A DNA stretch of 64,000 bases from Plumapathes pennacea (Eukaryota; Cnidaria; Anthozoa; Antipatharia; Myriopathidae), in contig OZ038464.1 of the NCBI GenBank assembly GCA_964036295.1, positions 27,420,508 through 27,484,507 of the forward strand. The letters are read 5' to 3'. The translations under genes and the position numbers were made by a program. Below, in pieces: positions 25,446 to 38,218 of the stretch. Below the pieces are notes generated by a model. That model was not told the origin of the DNA, did not search any database, and saw only the letters and a list, made by a program, of their open reading frames with translations. Position 1 is the first letter of the stretch, and each line of letters opens with the position of its first letter.

Positions 25446-26920
25446 CCATGGGAGTATTTTAGGTAAACCAGTGCCTTGATAGCATCCGAAAAATCGTTGA
25501 ACCATATTCAAAATTTTCACAAAAATTTGCAGTAGTCATGCTGTTAGCCAGAGAAGGGTAAATGTACAGTATCACTGTCATGTTGCTTTGGATTTATCTT
25601 TTATTTTTGATGATCTTTCTCCTTGTGTGAAGAAAAGACATGCTGGAAGTACTGCAAGTTTCTTTGAAAGACAGGTTATTAGAGGAGTGTGGTTCAGGGT
25701 GAACCAGCACAACTCCATTCTTCATTTTGTATTTTTTAAACATGATTATAATGTTCAAGCCAGGTAGAAGAGCTTTGATGTGATATGTTGGCTTGTAATA
25801 ATATTGCCAAGTAAAGTAAAAAAAAAAAAAGGATTCTATGGGTCAAAAAGAGGACAAAACTAAAATACTGCAAGAATTTACAAATGTCCCATTTTATTAT
25901 GTGTTGATGTTTGTTGTTCACGTTATGAAAGCTGTTTCTAGGTTTGAAACTTCCTTAACATGCTTTTCTCACACTAAATGTCCAACATGTGCAAGTTGTC
26001 TTGTGAAGCTCAGGGCAAAAAGAAGGTTGCAGAACATGAGCAGGGATAGCTAGCTTTAAAACGTTATTCTGACTGTTGCACAGTCCTTTACATGACAAGC
26101 GAACTGGCTAAAGGTGAGGTATCTTTTTTAGCTTGAGGTATATGACAAAGTAAGGTGGTAGGTATTATTTAATCGCATCTGACCATGCCAGTTGTTTAAA
26201 ATCTGGGTAGTTCAAAGGCGACGAATGGGCAGCACCATCAAAGCGTTAATTTCGTTTCAATTTTGTAGCGTGTCAAAACAGTTTCTCTAAACGAGATTTT
26301 CAGTTTGTCTTTGGCCACAACTTTGCAGTCTGTTCACTACAAGAATTGGAAATGAAACTTTGTTAACCCTTGATTAGTGCTAATCAGTCGGTTTTCAAAA
26401 AACGTACCGAGTCCAACAAATATTGCGCGCAAAGACATCGGACCACAGGACACAACAATCAAGCAAGAGTATAGTCATCCCCAACTAATTTTCTGTCTTT
26501 AAATAAGTCTCTTTCGGCGTACATGGCACGCAACTATCAGGAAGATGGCGAACTATGTCTTTCATCCGCAGTCACCAAGTTTTTAAACTTAAAAGTTTTA
26601 GCGTTTGTGACGATGTTAGCCCAAGCTCTGTTGAAGGCTTGAGGCCGTTTGTGCGACTTCAGCTTTCGCCTGTCGCATGTAACCTTATAACTGCCTTCTT
26701 CGATCTAATTGTCGTATGATATATAAAAATCGGTTCTGTTGCACAATCCTTCACTGAATTTTCAACTTGTGTATGTAATCGGCCTTCAGACCGTCTTCAC
26801 GCTCGAAACCTCAATTCTTTGCTTCTGTATACTGAAGCTGGCGATGCCCGGATACATGGCGTCGTCGTTCTTACATCCAGGACCTCCCAGTGTTAGCCTT
26901 GTCAGGTGGTGTGCCTTCAA

Positions 26921-27204
26921 GGCCCCGTTTATATGAAGTAAAGGTGTCCTGGGGACCCTAGTCACAACCCTCCTCCCCGAGTCGCTATGGGCGTGCCAAC
27001 TATTCATGCATTTCTTCACAAATCGAAGCGAGCCGTATACATAGGAAGGCGTCCCTGCATGCCCACCGAGAGTCAAGATGTGGTTTCTCGCGTAAATGGC
27101 TCGCTTCGATTTATAAAGAAATGTATAAATAGTTGGCGCGCTCAGGGTGACTAATGAAGAGGAGAGTATCTTGGGACAACTTTTCAGTCCACATAAACAG
27201 GGCC
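26921..27204. mobile_element. MITE with GGCCCCGTTTAT-type ends
   Basis: Terminal inverted repeats GGCCCCGTTTATATG (26921-26935) and CATAAACAGGGCC (27192-27204) enclose further inner complementarity. The segment with AAATCGAAGCGAGCC near 27015 matches inverted GGCTCGCTTCGATTTA near 27100. It lies between the convergent MRPL43 and GPCR genes. Its ends resemble those of the element at 44943. No convincing target duplication was seen. Confidence 0.7.
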
Positions 27205-27756
27205 TAGTAAGTTGCACTTACGCCGCGCTTTCGTCCTCATCTGAAATTTGGAAACAGAGAACGGTAACTCAACGCTTGCCAGTTATTTTTTTGTTCCCAA
27301 GTTATGTTTTTGTTTTTTGAGTCTTCAGAAAGATTCTTCCGTTGGTAACTGGCATTTCGACCACCTGAGAGGTAGTCAAATAAGAGACGTCGTTGGGTGT
27401 CTGTGGTCGTTGCTGTGTTTGGTCAGTTTAGTTGTCAATACTCGAAAGTGACTGACTTTCATTACTTTCTTGTTGCTAGTCGATTACCTTCAAAAGCTTG
27501 GCGGCCCCGTGTGATTCTCCTTATCCACGCTAATCTGTATTCCTCTGGCTCTTTGAACACTTCAGAATGTCTGCGCTTTGGTAGTTTCTCGAGAGTTACT
27601 AAACACAAGAAAATACAAAACAAGAAGGCCACCAGGTTGAAACAAGAAGTTCCGGCGTATAAAGGGATAAAGTTTTGATACTATGTTTTAGATGTTATAG
27701 GACGGAAAAGCTTTGACGTAGAAGATGTGTTTGTTTGTTTGTTTTTTTTGCGGTTT

Positions 27757-30700
27757 TTACTTTAATTTGAAGAGAGGTGCATCATCGATAACGAAGGGGT
27801 TGACGTGATTCATGCACATAAGCAAGGACTTGCCTTCACGTGTTCCAGTGGGTTGTACTGAGACTCTCCTTTGCTTCTTTTCTTTGTTACGTGCTCGTAT
27901 TTTAGCCCACACTTTACGTCCCCCTCTTTCAGGCAGGCCCACAGGATTTGAGGTCCCAGAGGCTTGCGATACTGGATCAGTAACCTCATTCTCAAGAAAC
28001 AACCACGCTGGAGAAGATGTGAATTGGTCTCTCTCCGAAATCTCCCATTCTTTTTCTTGTTGGTCTTCAGTTTTTCCTTCATCAGAAGTGGAGGAATCCG
28101 CCTTGTTTGCGTCCTGAGTGGATATCTCTGTTTTGTCCTTAAACTGTTGGGCTTCTGATAGTTCTTGAGTCTCATGAGCGTCTGTGCTCCGCAAACTTTT
28201 GGTGGATATATTCACTGCTTTCTCTGTCTCTATGTCTGTCTTGCTGTGTGACACGAAGCTTTTGTTTGATATTCCAGTCGTTTCGCGAAACAGGTCAGAC
28301 AGATTGGAAAATGATCCATCGGACGATGTAGTGTCCTGTGAAAGACATTAACAACGTTTTAACACGGGACCTTTCATTGCAAACCCTTATTATGCAAGAA
28401 ACCACATTTTATCAAAACTCTATAAAAATGTAAATAATGCATGGCTGGGTGGCAAAAGTCCAACAAACAAGATTAGAAAAAAAGAGCAAGCTCTGCAAAT
28501 AAGCCATTTTCGAGAAGCCTTTTTCCTCTGTTTTGTAGCGAGGCTTGGTTTGAAGCCGTCATTATGAACATTTATTCTATTCGCACGTTCATTTTCATCA
28601 AATTAAACTCGTTTTCATAAAGAAGATTTTACATTAGGCCTCGCGCATGAAACAGATTCAACAGGCATCTTTGGAAGTATCCTATCCATTTAGATAAAGT
28701 CTGATCCAAACCTGTTGTGGTAAATCGGGTAAATCAGGTAAATCAGGTTTAGTCCATGCGGCCGTCGCTGGTATGGGTTTCCCATCCACGGATGAATGAA
28801 CAAACACAGTCGCAGGGGATCCTGGTCGGTCATGACGTCCCACGTTAATTGTGACAGGTTGCGGAGACTCAGGTTCAACTTTCATGGAACGCAGTTTGAA
28901 CAAATCGCTCGAGCGTGACAGGAGTGAACCCATGGAGGTGCGCTGACCAGCAGAGCGAAGCGTTACTCGCGAACTTCGCTTGTTGCTGCTGGGAGTGCCC
29001 TGAGAAGCACTCGTAGAGCTGGTAACGTCCGTGCTGGCATTATTTTCGACTTGGTTTCCATTGCTAGGAAACGCGGCCCATGGCTCATTTCCAGCGGGGT
29101 GTCTGCCGTGGGCGCCCTCTGGACTGTCACCATCGCGCACATTACCTTCGGCGCGGTCTGGGTGCGCGCTGTACGGCCCCTGAAACGGTATTTTCACACC
29201 GTAGGTTAATTTATGCGAGAAACTGTCAGCTAAGTCTTGAGTATAGTAAGAAGACGAAGTAGTTGAGTTGAAAAATTGCTTCACGAGTTCCGTCGTCTTT
29301 GTATGTTCTAGTGTAAAGTCGAATTTGTACACAAGCTTCGACGCACGTTTTTCCGGCACCGTTTGGCCACCCAATCCAAGTGACCCAAGTTGACACAGCA
29401 AGTTGATCACATCAGCTGCACTGTTTTAAAACTGAATTGCTATTCTGCGACTTGCTTGAACGTGCGATGGGAATGTGCCTTAGGCCACCCATCACAAGTT
29501 CTGGTTAATTGCGTCGACATGTGAGTCCGTTTGGCGGCAGGGTTTACAGAGAGAACCTTACCGAGTCACCCGTGCGGCTGAATTTCCTCCAGCGCTTTCT
29601 TACGGCATCATGCACGTCAGAACTCAACAGCACCAGGAAAATACAAACCAAAATTCCCTGGTGAAAATAGTTGTAACTTGTAAGATCAGATATATTATTG
29701 TTCTCCTGTTCTAGTTAACCATTCACAGGTAAAATGTATGAATGCTTGTTTTTTTTTTTTTTTTTTTTTTCGTAACTTCGAAGATAGGTTAAAGCTAGCT
29801 GATATTATTATTATTCGCGAACTACGGGTAGAGTGAAGTATATATTCGAAGTTATGAAGCAAAGCATGTCAAGTTTGTTATGCATTGCTTTACAGACGCA
29901 GTGACGTCATTACCAATGACGTCAAGACTCGGTCTTACCTGCATTGGATACACGATTCGTACAAAGTAGTCGTAACCAGTATTCCCCGTTGGAATAAAGA
30001 ATATGATGAGATAAATAATTCCAAGTGTCGGTAACAACACGATAATGGCCTTCGCAGCTTTCCTGAAAGAGTTTAAAGGATAGTATAGAAGAATGACTGA
30101 ATGGAGTATCATCATCATCATCATCATCATTACCATCACCACCATCACCATCTTCATCATCACTACTGTCGTCATCATCATCATCGCCGGCCATTTCTAC
30201 TAATTACGCCGCAAGCATTATAAGAGCAATCGCCTATTGACATAAAACAAAATGCGACACCAAAATGAGCTGACGGGTTGAAGGTAAAAAGATTAGATTT
30301 GATGTTGGGAAAACGAGATGTGCTTACTTGGCTGTGACGAGTTGTGGGGTGCGCGAGTCTTTTAACTTCCTGACAGTTGTGTAGACAACGAACACCATGA
30401 TAGCCAAATTGATCTGAGAAAAAATCAGGAGCAGAACTAAGAAACAGATGAATTGGCTTTGTCTGTATGAAATTATGTAGGTTTGTATATGAACATTGTA
30501 TATGCGTTTGTATTTAAGCACATCTTTATATCTTGTATTAGTATGATAGTATATATGTATTTACGGATGTGTGTTAGTATGTTGGTATCTTTCGTTATGT
30601 TTATGCGTGTTTCTATGCAAGCAAGTATTTGTAGTTGTGCGGTATTTGTGTGTGTTATTATTTTCTTTTTCTTGGCGTGAATTGTGTGTATTAGTTTCTC

Positions 30701-33700
30701 TTTGTATCACGTCTGTTATTATACCTTGAATATTTATGTTTGTGTATAAGCATATATTTGTGTGAGTGAGTGAGGTTTGTTGTATTGGCTCTGCATTATA
30801 GCGCTAATGGGGTTTTGTTGTCGCAACTCACCACAAGCATGATGGTCATAGGAATGTATAAAACCAACATGTAAATCGTGTCACCGTGTTGAACCCAGCA
30901 ACTGGAAGACAAAACGCGACTGATGTCATATACATAGCATATCAAGGTCTGATAAAAGATGACAGAATGGATGGATGAGTAGATTGTGTGTGTGAGATAA
31001 GACACATTGAGACAGTGTGTATGTGCATCGGTGAAATAGAGAATTTATGGGGAACACTATATTGCTGTGCTCACACATACTAAATCTCATACCTGTCGTA
31101 CTTTCTTGCGATGACAAATTGAACATAAGGCAGATACACACAGAATGTGAGGACACCAGAAAACCCTGCAAAGTGTACAAAGTATAAGTCCACCTGAACT
31201 ACCAACAAGAAAACAAGAAAAAATTAAAATAGAAGAAAATAGTTTCTCGTGGGCATTTATTTTACACACGTCGAAAGGAAGTCCAATTTGGTCAACTGTG
31301 TTAACAGACGTTTGATGTGGATTTGCTGAACGCCGTCAATAACAATTTATGTCAAGCGTTAGGCCTATATTCCCAAATATCTACAACAATGTTTTACCGA
31401 CTTTACCGTTACCCTGAAGCAGACCAACAATAATTCGTACAAGGGCTAGAATTTCATTGAATTTCAACTTACCCCAACCAAAAATGAAGTAGTAACTGAA
31501 ATAGGACTCGTTATCCAATGGATATACAAGCATGCGCAGAAGGAATATGGCCTCGATCAGCATCCACGTGACCTCGGACACTGCGAAGTATCTGTTGAGC
31601 ACCCACAAGACATTGCAGGCAGACTGTGGGAAGAAGTTTGCGACGGGTGAGTATAACGTGCATGTGTGATATGTGCTGTGTATGTACGTCCACATACTTT
31701 GTCAGAACTATCCTGTACATTCTTGTTCAAAAGTCAAAGTTCAAATGTCCCCCTTGTTCAAAGGTAAAAGTTCAAAGGTCCCCATTTTCATGCTCGCTAA
31801 TACGCGTGTGTGAATGTATATCAGTGTTTATGCAGTTGCTAGCTATTCACGTTGCGAGGACTTTAAAAACCACTTGCTAAAGAATGGCAAGTCCCCACAA
31901 ACCACTCAAAATATGACTATATGGATACAGAGGTATGCCCGTATGCTTGTATAGAATTCATGTTTATCATATAAGTCTATGAACGTTAGATACTTTGGCG
32001 TTTTACTTAGATGTGTGAGTGTTTACACGTTTCTACTGTGCTCACATTGGATGCGAACTAGAACATAGTCAAAAGTTTGCACAAAATACTTTGACATTGA
32101 CCGAATTTCTGGTGCACGATTCAAACTCACCGTGGTACTGTCTTCATCATAATGATACAGGAAGAAGGTAACTATCCGGAGTATGTACGATAAAATTAAA
32201 TTCTTGTGAATGTTGAAGCGATCATTTTGTCGGTTTCTGCAAAAGAAAAAATTAAAGGCTAATTACCAAAATTTCACCTTCCATTCAACTACTTGCAACA
32301 GTTGCAACATGTTTTCAACTAAGGCTGGTGTTACACTGGTCAATTCGCAACGACGATTTGCAACGCCGATTTGCTCCAAATCCACGCAACGGCGTTGCAA
32401 GTTTTTGAATCGCTTTCAAAAACTTGCAACGCATTGCAGCACTGCAAACATCGCGAAAAATTGTTCGCAATGGGGTGTTACACCTCAACGATTTTTAGCG
32501 CAACATCGCATCGTTGCAAATCGACCAGTGTAACACCACCTTAATTGCGTGCAACATTGCGCGCGCAACAATTGAAACGTTTGTTCAACCAGATGCGTGC
32601 AACATTGCGTGCGTAACAATTAAAATTTCTGTCCAACCAATTGCGTGCAACATTGCGCGTGCAACAATTGAAACGTGTGTCTAACCAATTGAGTGCAATT
32701 TTGCGCGCGCAACAACTGAAACGTATGCTTAAACAGTTGCGTGCAACATTACGCACCACAAATTGCAACACGTGTCAAACAAATTGCGTGCAACAATGCG
32801 CGCAAGTCCACCAATTACGTGAAACATTGTGCGCGACAGTTTCACTGTTTTTGTTCACCATATTACTCACATGATGATGCAAATAAGGATGAAGGAAGGC
32901 ACCATAAGTATAAGAGAAATCCAGTTGAAGGCAACGTACACGGCAAGTTGACTGTTTAGAGTTTCTGTATCCTGTAAAGAAGAAGCAGCAAGCAACAGGT
33001 GAAGCTACAAAACAAGCAATATGCTCACAAGGAAAATCATAATCATAATCAAGTGGCTGATAAAAATTGATAGTTCAATCATCCTTCATCTGAGCAAGCT
33101 AACAAGCGTGTCCCGCTTTTTCTCTGAATAAGAAATTATTAATGGCTCGTAGAAGTGAAAGGGCGATAAAATTTAACAATGCTTACTGTGATATTGTTGT
33201 TGTTGTTTTCGTTGTTGTGAGTCACTTGTTGTCCTGTTTCTGTTGCTTCCTTTTCATTCAATGGATGACACTTTCCAGTGTCCATGTCCTCCCACTGTCC
33301 ATTCTGACCACATCGGCGGGAGATGTTATCTGGAAAGCCACACCGAACGCAATCAATCACGTTTAACATCACTTTACTATCACACGTTATTCGGCGGCCT
33401 CGTGGTTTCCCTACGCTACTCTCGTGTTCTCCCGACTTCTCGCGTGTTCAGATGAGGCTATATTACACACGGGAACGCGTTATATATTTCTTAAGTATGA
33501 AATGTATGTAAATGTGAATCGAAGTAACTATGCATTTACGTTACTGTTTCTTCATATTCCTACCAAGTAAAACGAATGCAACAACAAAACTTCAGCAGTT
33601 GTACTTACTATCCGGCCGGAAGAAAAGGAACGGACACCGCTGTACTACTGTCATGCCCGCGGGCGTGTCTGGCCAACACGACCCCTCAAAGGTTATGTTA

Positions 33701-33713
33701 CACTTGACGATGC
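27757..33713 (-). CDS. Class B1 (secretin-type) G protein-coupled receptor, 5' end missing
   Basis: Plasma-membrane receptor of the peptide-hormone (secretin/CRF/calcitonin/PTH) type. Exons on the minus strand, 5' to 3': 33713-33609, 33329-33226, 32971-32871, 32236-32131, 31623-31473, 31165-31093, 30901-30832, 30413-30328, 30062-29939, 29657-29570, 29415-28712, 28335-27757. Phases agree throughout. The first two exons encode a hormone-receptor domain (CNITFEGSCWPDTPAG, RRCGQNGQWE) with five of the six expected Cys. Then come seven membrane segments with class B landmarks: FNIHKNLILSYILR (TM2), FGWGF (TM4), SCW (loop 2), KAAKAIIVLLPTLGI (TM6) and QGILVCIF...VRKRWRKF (TM7/helix 8). No GAIN domain is seen. 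A Ser/Thr-rich tail of about 430 residues follows. To keep frame, the helix-8 exon must use the GTGACT donor at 29570; the stronger site at 29562 is out of phase. The signal-peptide exon was not found; 36127-36220 is a weak candidate. The ligand is unknown. Confidence 0.92.
30108..30185. repeat. (ATC)n-rich simple repeat in a GPCR intron
   Basis: An imperfect run of ATC/ACC triplets in the intron between the TM5-6 and TM6-7 exons. The Asp-rich and Met-rich ORFs on the minus strand here are repeat translations. Confidence 0.9.
32321..32542. mobile_element. MITE in a GPCR intron (GGCTGGTGTTACACTGGTC ends)
   Basis: The left end, GGCTGGTGTTACACTGGTC (from 32323), and the right end, GACCAGTGTAACACCACC (to 32540), are inverted repeats of about 19 bp with one mismatch. 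TAAGG and CCTTA form the outermost bases. The interior is rich in GCAACG-type motifs. It lies just upstream of the TM2 exon on the receptor's strand and has no ORF of substance. Confidence 0.8.
32545..32846. repeat. Tandem repeat, period about 48 bp, about six copies
   Basis: Diverged units begin with GCGTGCAACATTGCGCG, followed by CAACAATTGAAACGT, at about 32545, 32594, 32643, 32691, 32739 and 32787. The array directly abuts the MITE at 32321-32542 and shares its GCAAC/GTTGC vocabulary, suggesting it grew from the element's end. It lies in the intron between the TM1 and TM2 exons. The units are contiguous without unique spacers, so this is not a CRISPR array. Confidence 0.85.
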
Positions 33714-36700
33714 CTGTAGTTAAACGAAAAGAAAACCAAGTTATTTTGTACGTGTAAAAAGTTTCAAATCAAAACAATCACTGACACGCATTTATAGCCT
33801 GCACTAAAATATGACCAAAAGCACATTTCTCAGACTTTGTGGACATTGAAACTGAGATTTCATGCTAATTTATGTTAAGCTGAAATCCTCGATATGAATC
33901 TTTTCCAGTCCTGTTATTTTGTAGTTTGGCGAAAAAAAAAACATTACTACGATGTTGACATGGACATTAATAGAATATCCTTCATTATCAATAATGTGTC
34001 AACATTTGTTTGTCTTTACTGGTTTCCTGATTCACAGTGAGCGTTTGCAGTTGACACTTACTATATTGAAGGTTTTCTCAGAGTACAGGCGGATCTTCGT
34101 TCACATGTTTGCCTCATTAGCATTACTGTTTTTTGCAGTGTTCATAAAGTCGTTCCTTATAAAGTAGTGAACGCATAACTTTCAAGTTTTCAGTGATTAC
34201 AGTCTGTCTGACATTCTCTTTCGATATGTAATCTGTTTGAAATTTAAATTTATGCTCATTAGGGAAGTATGTAAACAAAGATCTGCCTATTCGGCTTACT
34301 GTGCGAAACACCTGAGAATTTATCTCTTGAGAGATAGTGAAGTATTTTCACCAGCATGTACTGATACTGGCATTGCTTAACTTTAAATATATATAGCTCT
34401 TGAGCCTAGCCGGTCCCCTCAAACATTGGCGTGATCAGTACAGGAAAAGCCTGGCGTCCATAATTGCTAAGATTGCTGTAAAATAGTTTATACGATAATA
34501 GCGACTTCGAATGCTGACCGCTTTCTACTTGTAACTGATCGCCGCAGTTGCGCGCTGTGAGTATGAGGTACCGCGCTTGCAACGTACTTTGGGATACATT
34601 TGGTTTGATCGCTGTGGAGTGGTTTCCATTAAAACTGAAAAAAAAAATCAAAATCCACGATCGAAATAAAACCGCAACGATTGTAGAAATAATAACTATC
34701 ACAACTGCGATTGCTAGCAATTTCCCCCTCAAAAAATGGCCTTTTATTGTCTTGCCCCAATACGCGTAATGAAAATCCAAATATTGATCGACTTGTCTCG
34801 AGGTTGAGTTTGCGTGAACTATGTTACAGATATGCACGAAGTCCACACGCACAAATTGCCGGTTGATCTGAGTTGTGAATATAACAACAACTGTGAATAT
34901 GTCCAGCGCAGAAAAGAGATTTGAGTATCGGAGGAAACGAAATGCTTCGGATTACGACTGGGCTGTTAACGCTCGCTTTCGGCTTTCATGTCCTCGCAGG
35001 TGGAAGGTGAGTTTCTCTGTTTCTAAGTATGCCAGTCCTTGTGAATGAACCTCTTAAAGATTCGCACGCAAGCACATTTGGGTCATGTTAAAAATCCAGT
35101 GTTTCTTTTAGTTGTTTAAACCAACCCCTGGATTTTCAGACGTTGCAGCAACTGTTTTGGAGCCTCTTACATTACTAAGATAATGAGTGAAAAAGACTAT
35201 TTCAACATGGCCGCCATGACGTCACACGACGTTCTTTTTTTTGGTTGATCGGCATCTATACTATAAAGCGGTGTGCTTCTGTTTGTTTTTCAGTGCAAAA
35301 ATTACTGCTGAATTCTAAAACAACAGTCATTTACGGTACCTACTTGAATTCGTGATGTAATTTGCAGGATTGGAATAACATTTTTCCTGGAATTTTTTAT
35401 AAATCTTGTTAAAATCAGGTGTTGCAGCAGGGCTGGCTGATAACGATACAAAAACCTGCAAAAACAGTGAAACGATTAGTTAGCCAGTGAATAGACTAAA
35501 ACACAGGAAAAAGGGGTTATTACGCGGGAAGGAGTGCAATAATAGTCCTTAACACATGGCAACTACACTCCTCCTCCCTCCCTTTTCAATGTGTCTTTTA
35601 CCGATTTCGTGCCTAACGGTTTTTGGGGGACTTTTTTGTATAGTTATATATGCTGCAAAACTGACGTTTCAGAAATGAGCCAAAGATGAACTCCCCTGCC
35701 AAAACATGGTTCCGAGATCGGATTCACTGCCAAAAAATCCGCAGATTGACCTGACATCCAAGAAAATGTTGACTGTTTACATTTGGCTCACTAGATCGAT
35801 CTGAGATCGTGTGAGTGGACCCTGAAATGGTGTAATTTATACACTACATTGCGCCTACATAGAGTGTGTGGAACAGTAAACATTTTCTTCGCTCGAGTGA
35901 GATAGACTAATCCTGATTAAATGCGAACCATGTGCGGAACAGTCGACGTTGTCCTTAGATCAAACTCAGGTCGATCTCAAATCAATCTAGCTGATTTTTC
36001 AACAGTGATACGATCTTGAGAACAATCTCGGATCGATCCCATTTTAGAAATCTAAGTGTAAACGAGCCCTAACATGCGCTGTGTAGGTTCAGGTGAACAG
36101 TTAACGCTATACTATATGAAGTACTCACCAAATGGAAGCAAATAACAGGGCCAAGCAAGCGTCTCCCGGCTCCACACATGATTCTTTATAAACGTCGCCC
36201 TTGAAGTCCGTAGAGTATGTTATACTGCATTCCAATGAAAATAAACCAATGAAATATCAGGGGCAGAAAATGCTGTAAACCACGTAATTTATTCAAACTC
36301 TTTGTTCTACCCACTTGTATGTGCTTACCTGAACAATTCTTCTTAGATAAACAATTTAGGTTACTGCTAGATACCGTATCTAGCAGTTTTCGCCGGACAT
36401 ACTATGAACAAAGCAACTATAGGTTACCCGTACCACCATATATTTCTTTGTGAATACAGTGAGCTAACATTTCTGTAACTTGGCCGTCTGCCCGCAAACT
36501 TTCAAGTGTTTTTTCAAGTAGTTTTCCCATATTTAACCAGTTTTCGGCGAATTTTTGAAAAAGATGCGTTTTCGAATAAAACGATTGAACGCATGTAGAT
36601 GGTGGCTCACCCAGTTAAGAAAAAAACCGAGTTTTTTCAGCGAAAGCATATCCATGTAAGGCTGTTTTTATACACTGTTATCAATTCTACTACCTGTTTT

Positions 36701-38218
36701 TGTTTTTTCCTTCATTTACAACGTTATTCAATTATGGAATCTAACTATAGTTAAAACAAGTAGAACAGACCATGCAGGGAACGGCCATCCTTTTTCGGCA
36801 ACGCCTGTGTGAAAACTAATAGATCAGGCTTTGTATTATAATTGCATGTTTGGCATTTCACCGCACTAGATGTTGTGAATTTGTGGTGCCTATATCCATT
36901 CTATCCGTTGGTCAAAACACTTCACGGCGTGAACTTGTGAACCAGGCATGCATTTTACATTAATTGATGGGTCGCCGACCCTTCAGCACCACAATAAGGA
37001 TCAAATTCCTATGTTATAAAAACGCATCGATGTGAAAACAAACCCACATTGAATTGTTTTGGAAAAGCCTACGTTTCTTTCATTCCAAGAAAATGCGGAA
37101 GTTGGTATATAAACTTCTTGTTTGGATGATATGCCATGGCAAATTGCCTGATAACGCTGGTTCTCTGATATACATAATCGTCCACCACCATAAAATTCCG
37201 TAAATAAGTCCCCCCCCCCCTCTCCCACTTCGTAAACGCCAGACTACCTCATATAAGTCCTTGGATTTATAAGGTTTCGTACCCAAACACCATGTGAGCC
37301 AAAAAGGAAGTGTTTTAGTCTGACGTTTTCCTGCCGAACCCTAATCAACATTCAAATTTCTGTTTTAACGTAAGATTCCCTTTTATGAGGTATACGCCGT
37401 AAACTCGAGCAGTACACGCAAAAAGTCTGTACCAGAGAAATGAAATACTATTTTTGTGATTTATTTTGGTTTTCTAGTTGATTATGTAAGATGATCATGT
37501 ACTCAGTAACACCGAAACTCAGTCAAGGAGCGTAGGTGTGAGTGTTTTTGTTTGCCTTCCTGGCTCAAAAAGGGGCAATATTATATTCATTATCACTGCA
37601 AAATCAGAGATTGATAGGAATATTCGTCCCCCTGTTTCTTGGAGAGTTTTAAGAATTATCTTTCGGTGTTACAGTGAAATATGCTTCGCATCAAGATCTT
37701 CAAGGAAGTGGCGAAAAATTCTTAATTGCAAATAAACTAGACTGGCGTTGCCAGTGAGCTCGCGGCGTGAGTTGCGTCGAGACCAGAATATACTAAAATG
37801 GAAAGTAGGGACAAGAGTGGAACTCCCAAGAGAAATATCACACAGTTATAGAGAACTTGGTTGTTGACACCTTGCTCAAATGAAACCTGATTAAACTATA
37901 AATTATCATTACAACACTCATACACTTGCTTCTTAAAGGTTGAGCGACCCTGCATTTTTAGAATGCGTGACATATCTTTTATGCACAATCGATTTTTGAC
38001 AGTTTGACTTCGACTCTTATTTCTAACGAGAGGCCACGATTAATCCAGCCGGCTTCGCTTCAATACTTTTGTGTTTTCTTTTATTAACTGAATACGTTTC
38101 TTCTATCAGGCTTTCGAGTATTCGTGTTCTGTAACAAGCGAGGAATGTAACACGACACTTGTTTACAATATTATTGCGGTTTTGTTCACAGCGTGTTCGG
38201 TCATTTGTGAACGGTCCG
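33714..38218. other. Non-coding stretch upstream of the GPCR exons
   Basis: This stretch probably contains the missing 5' exon(s) of the receptor. A minus-strand segment at 36220-36127 has a TGCAG acceptor, an open frame with two Cys and a GTGAGT donor, but its phase does not fit the next known exon directly. A small perfect palindrome, CTGCTAGATACCGTATCTAG plus CAG, lies at 36364-36386. Nothing else is supported. Confidence 0.5.

Noticed and set aside
25736-26053. Small ORFs after MRPL43
   Set aside because: They lie in the likely 3' UTR and flank of MRPL43, with no splice context or motif.
29852-30194. Met-rich and Asp-rich ORFs
   Set aside because: They are readings of the (ATC)n repeat. 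The real coding part here is the GPCR exon 30062-29939.
34406-34852. Minus-strand ORF of 148 residues with one strong hydrophobic segment
   Set aside because: It begins at GTG, with no upstream ATG or splice acceptor chosen with confidence. It could be a fragment of a type II membrane enzyme, but no family motif is recognisable.
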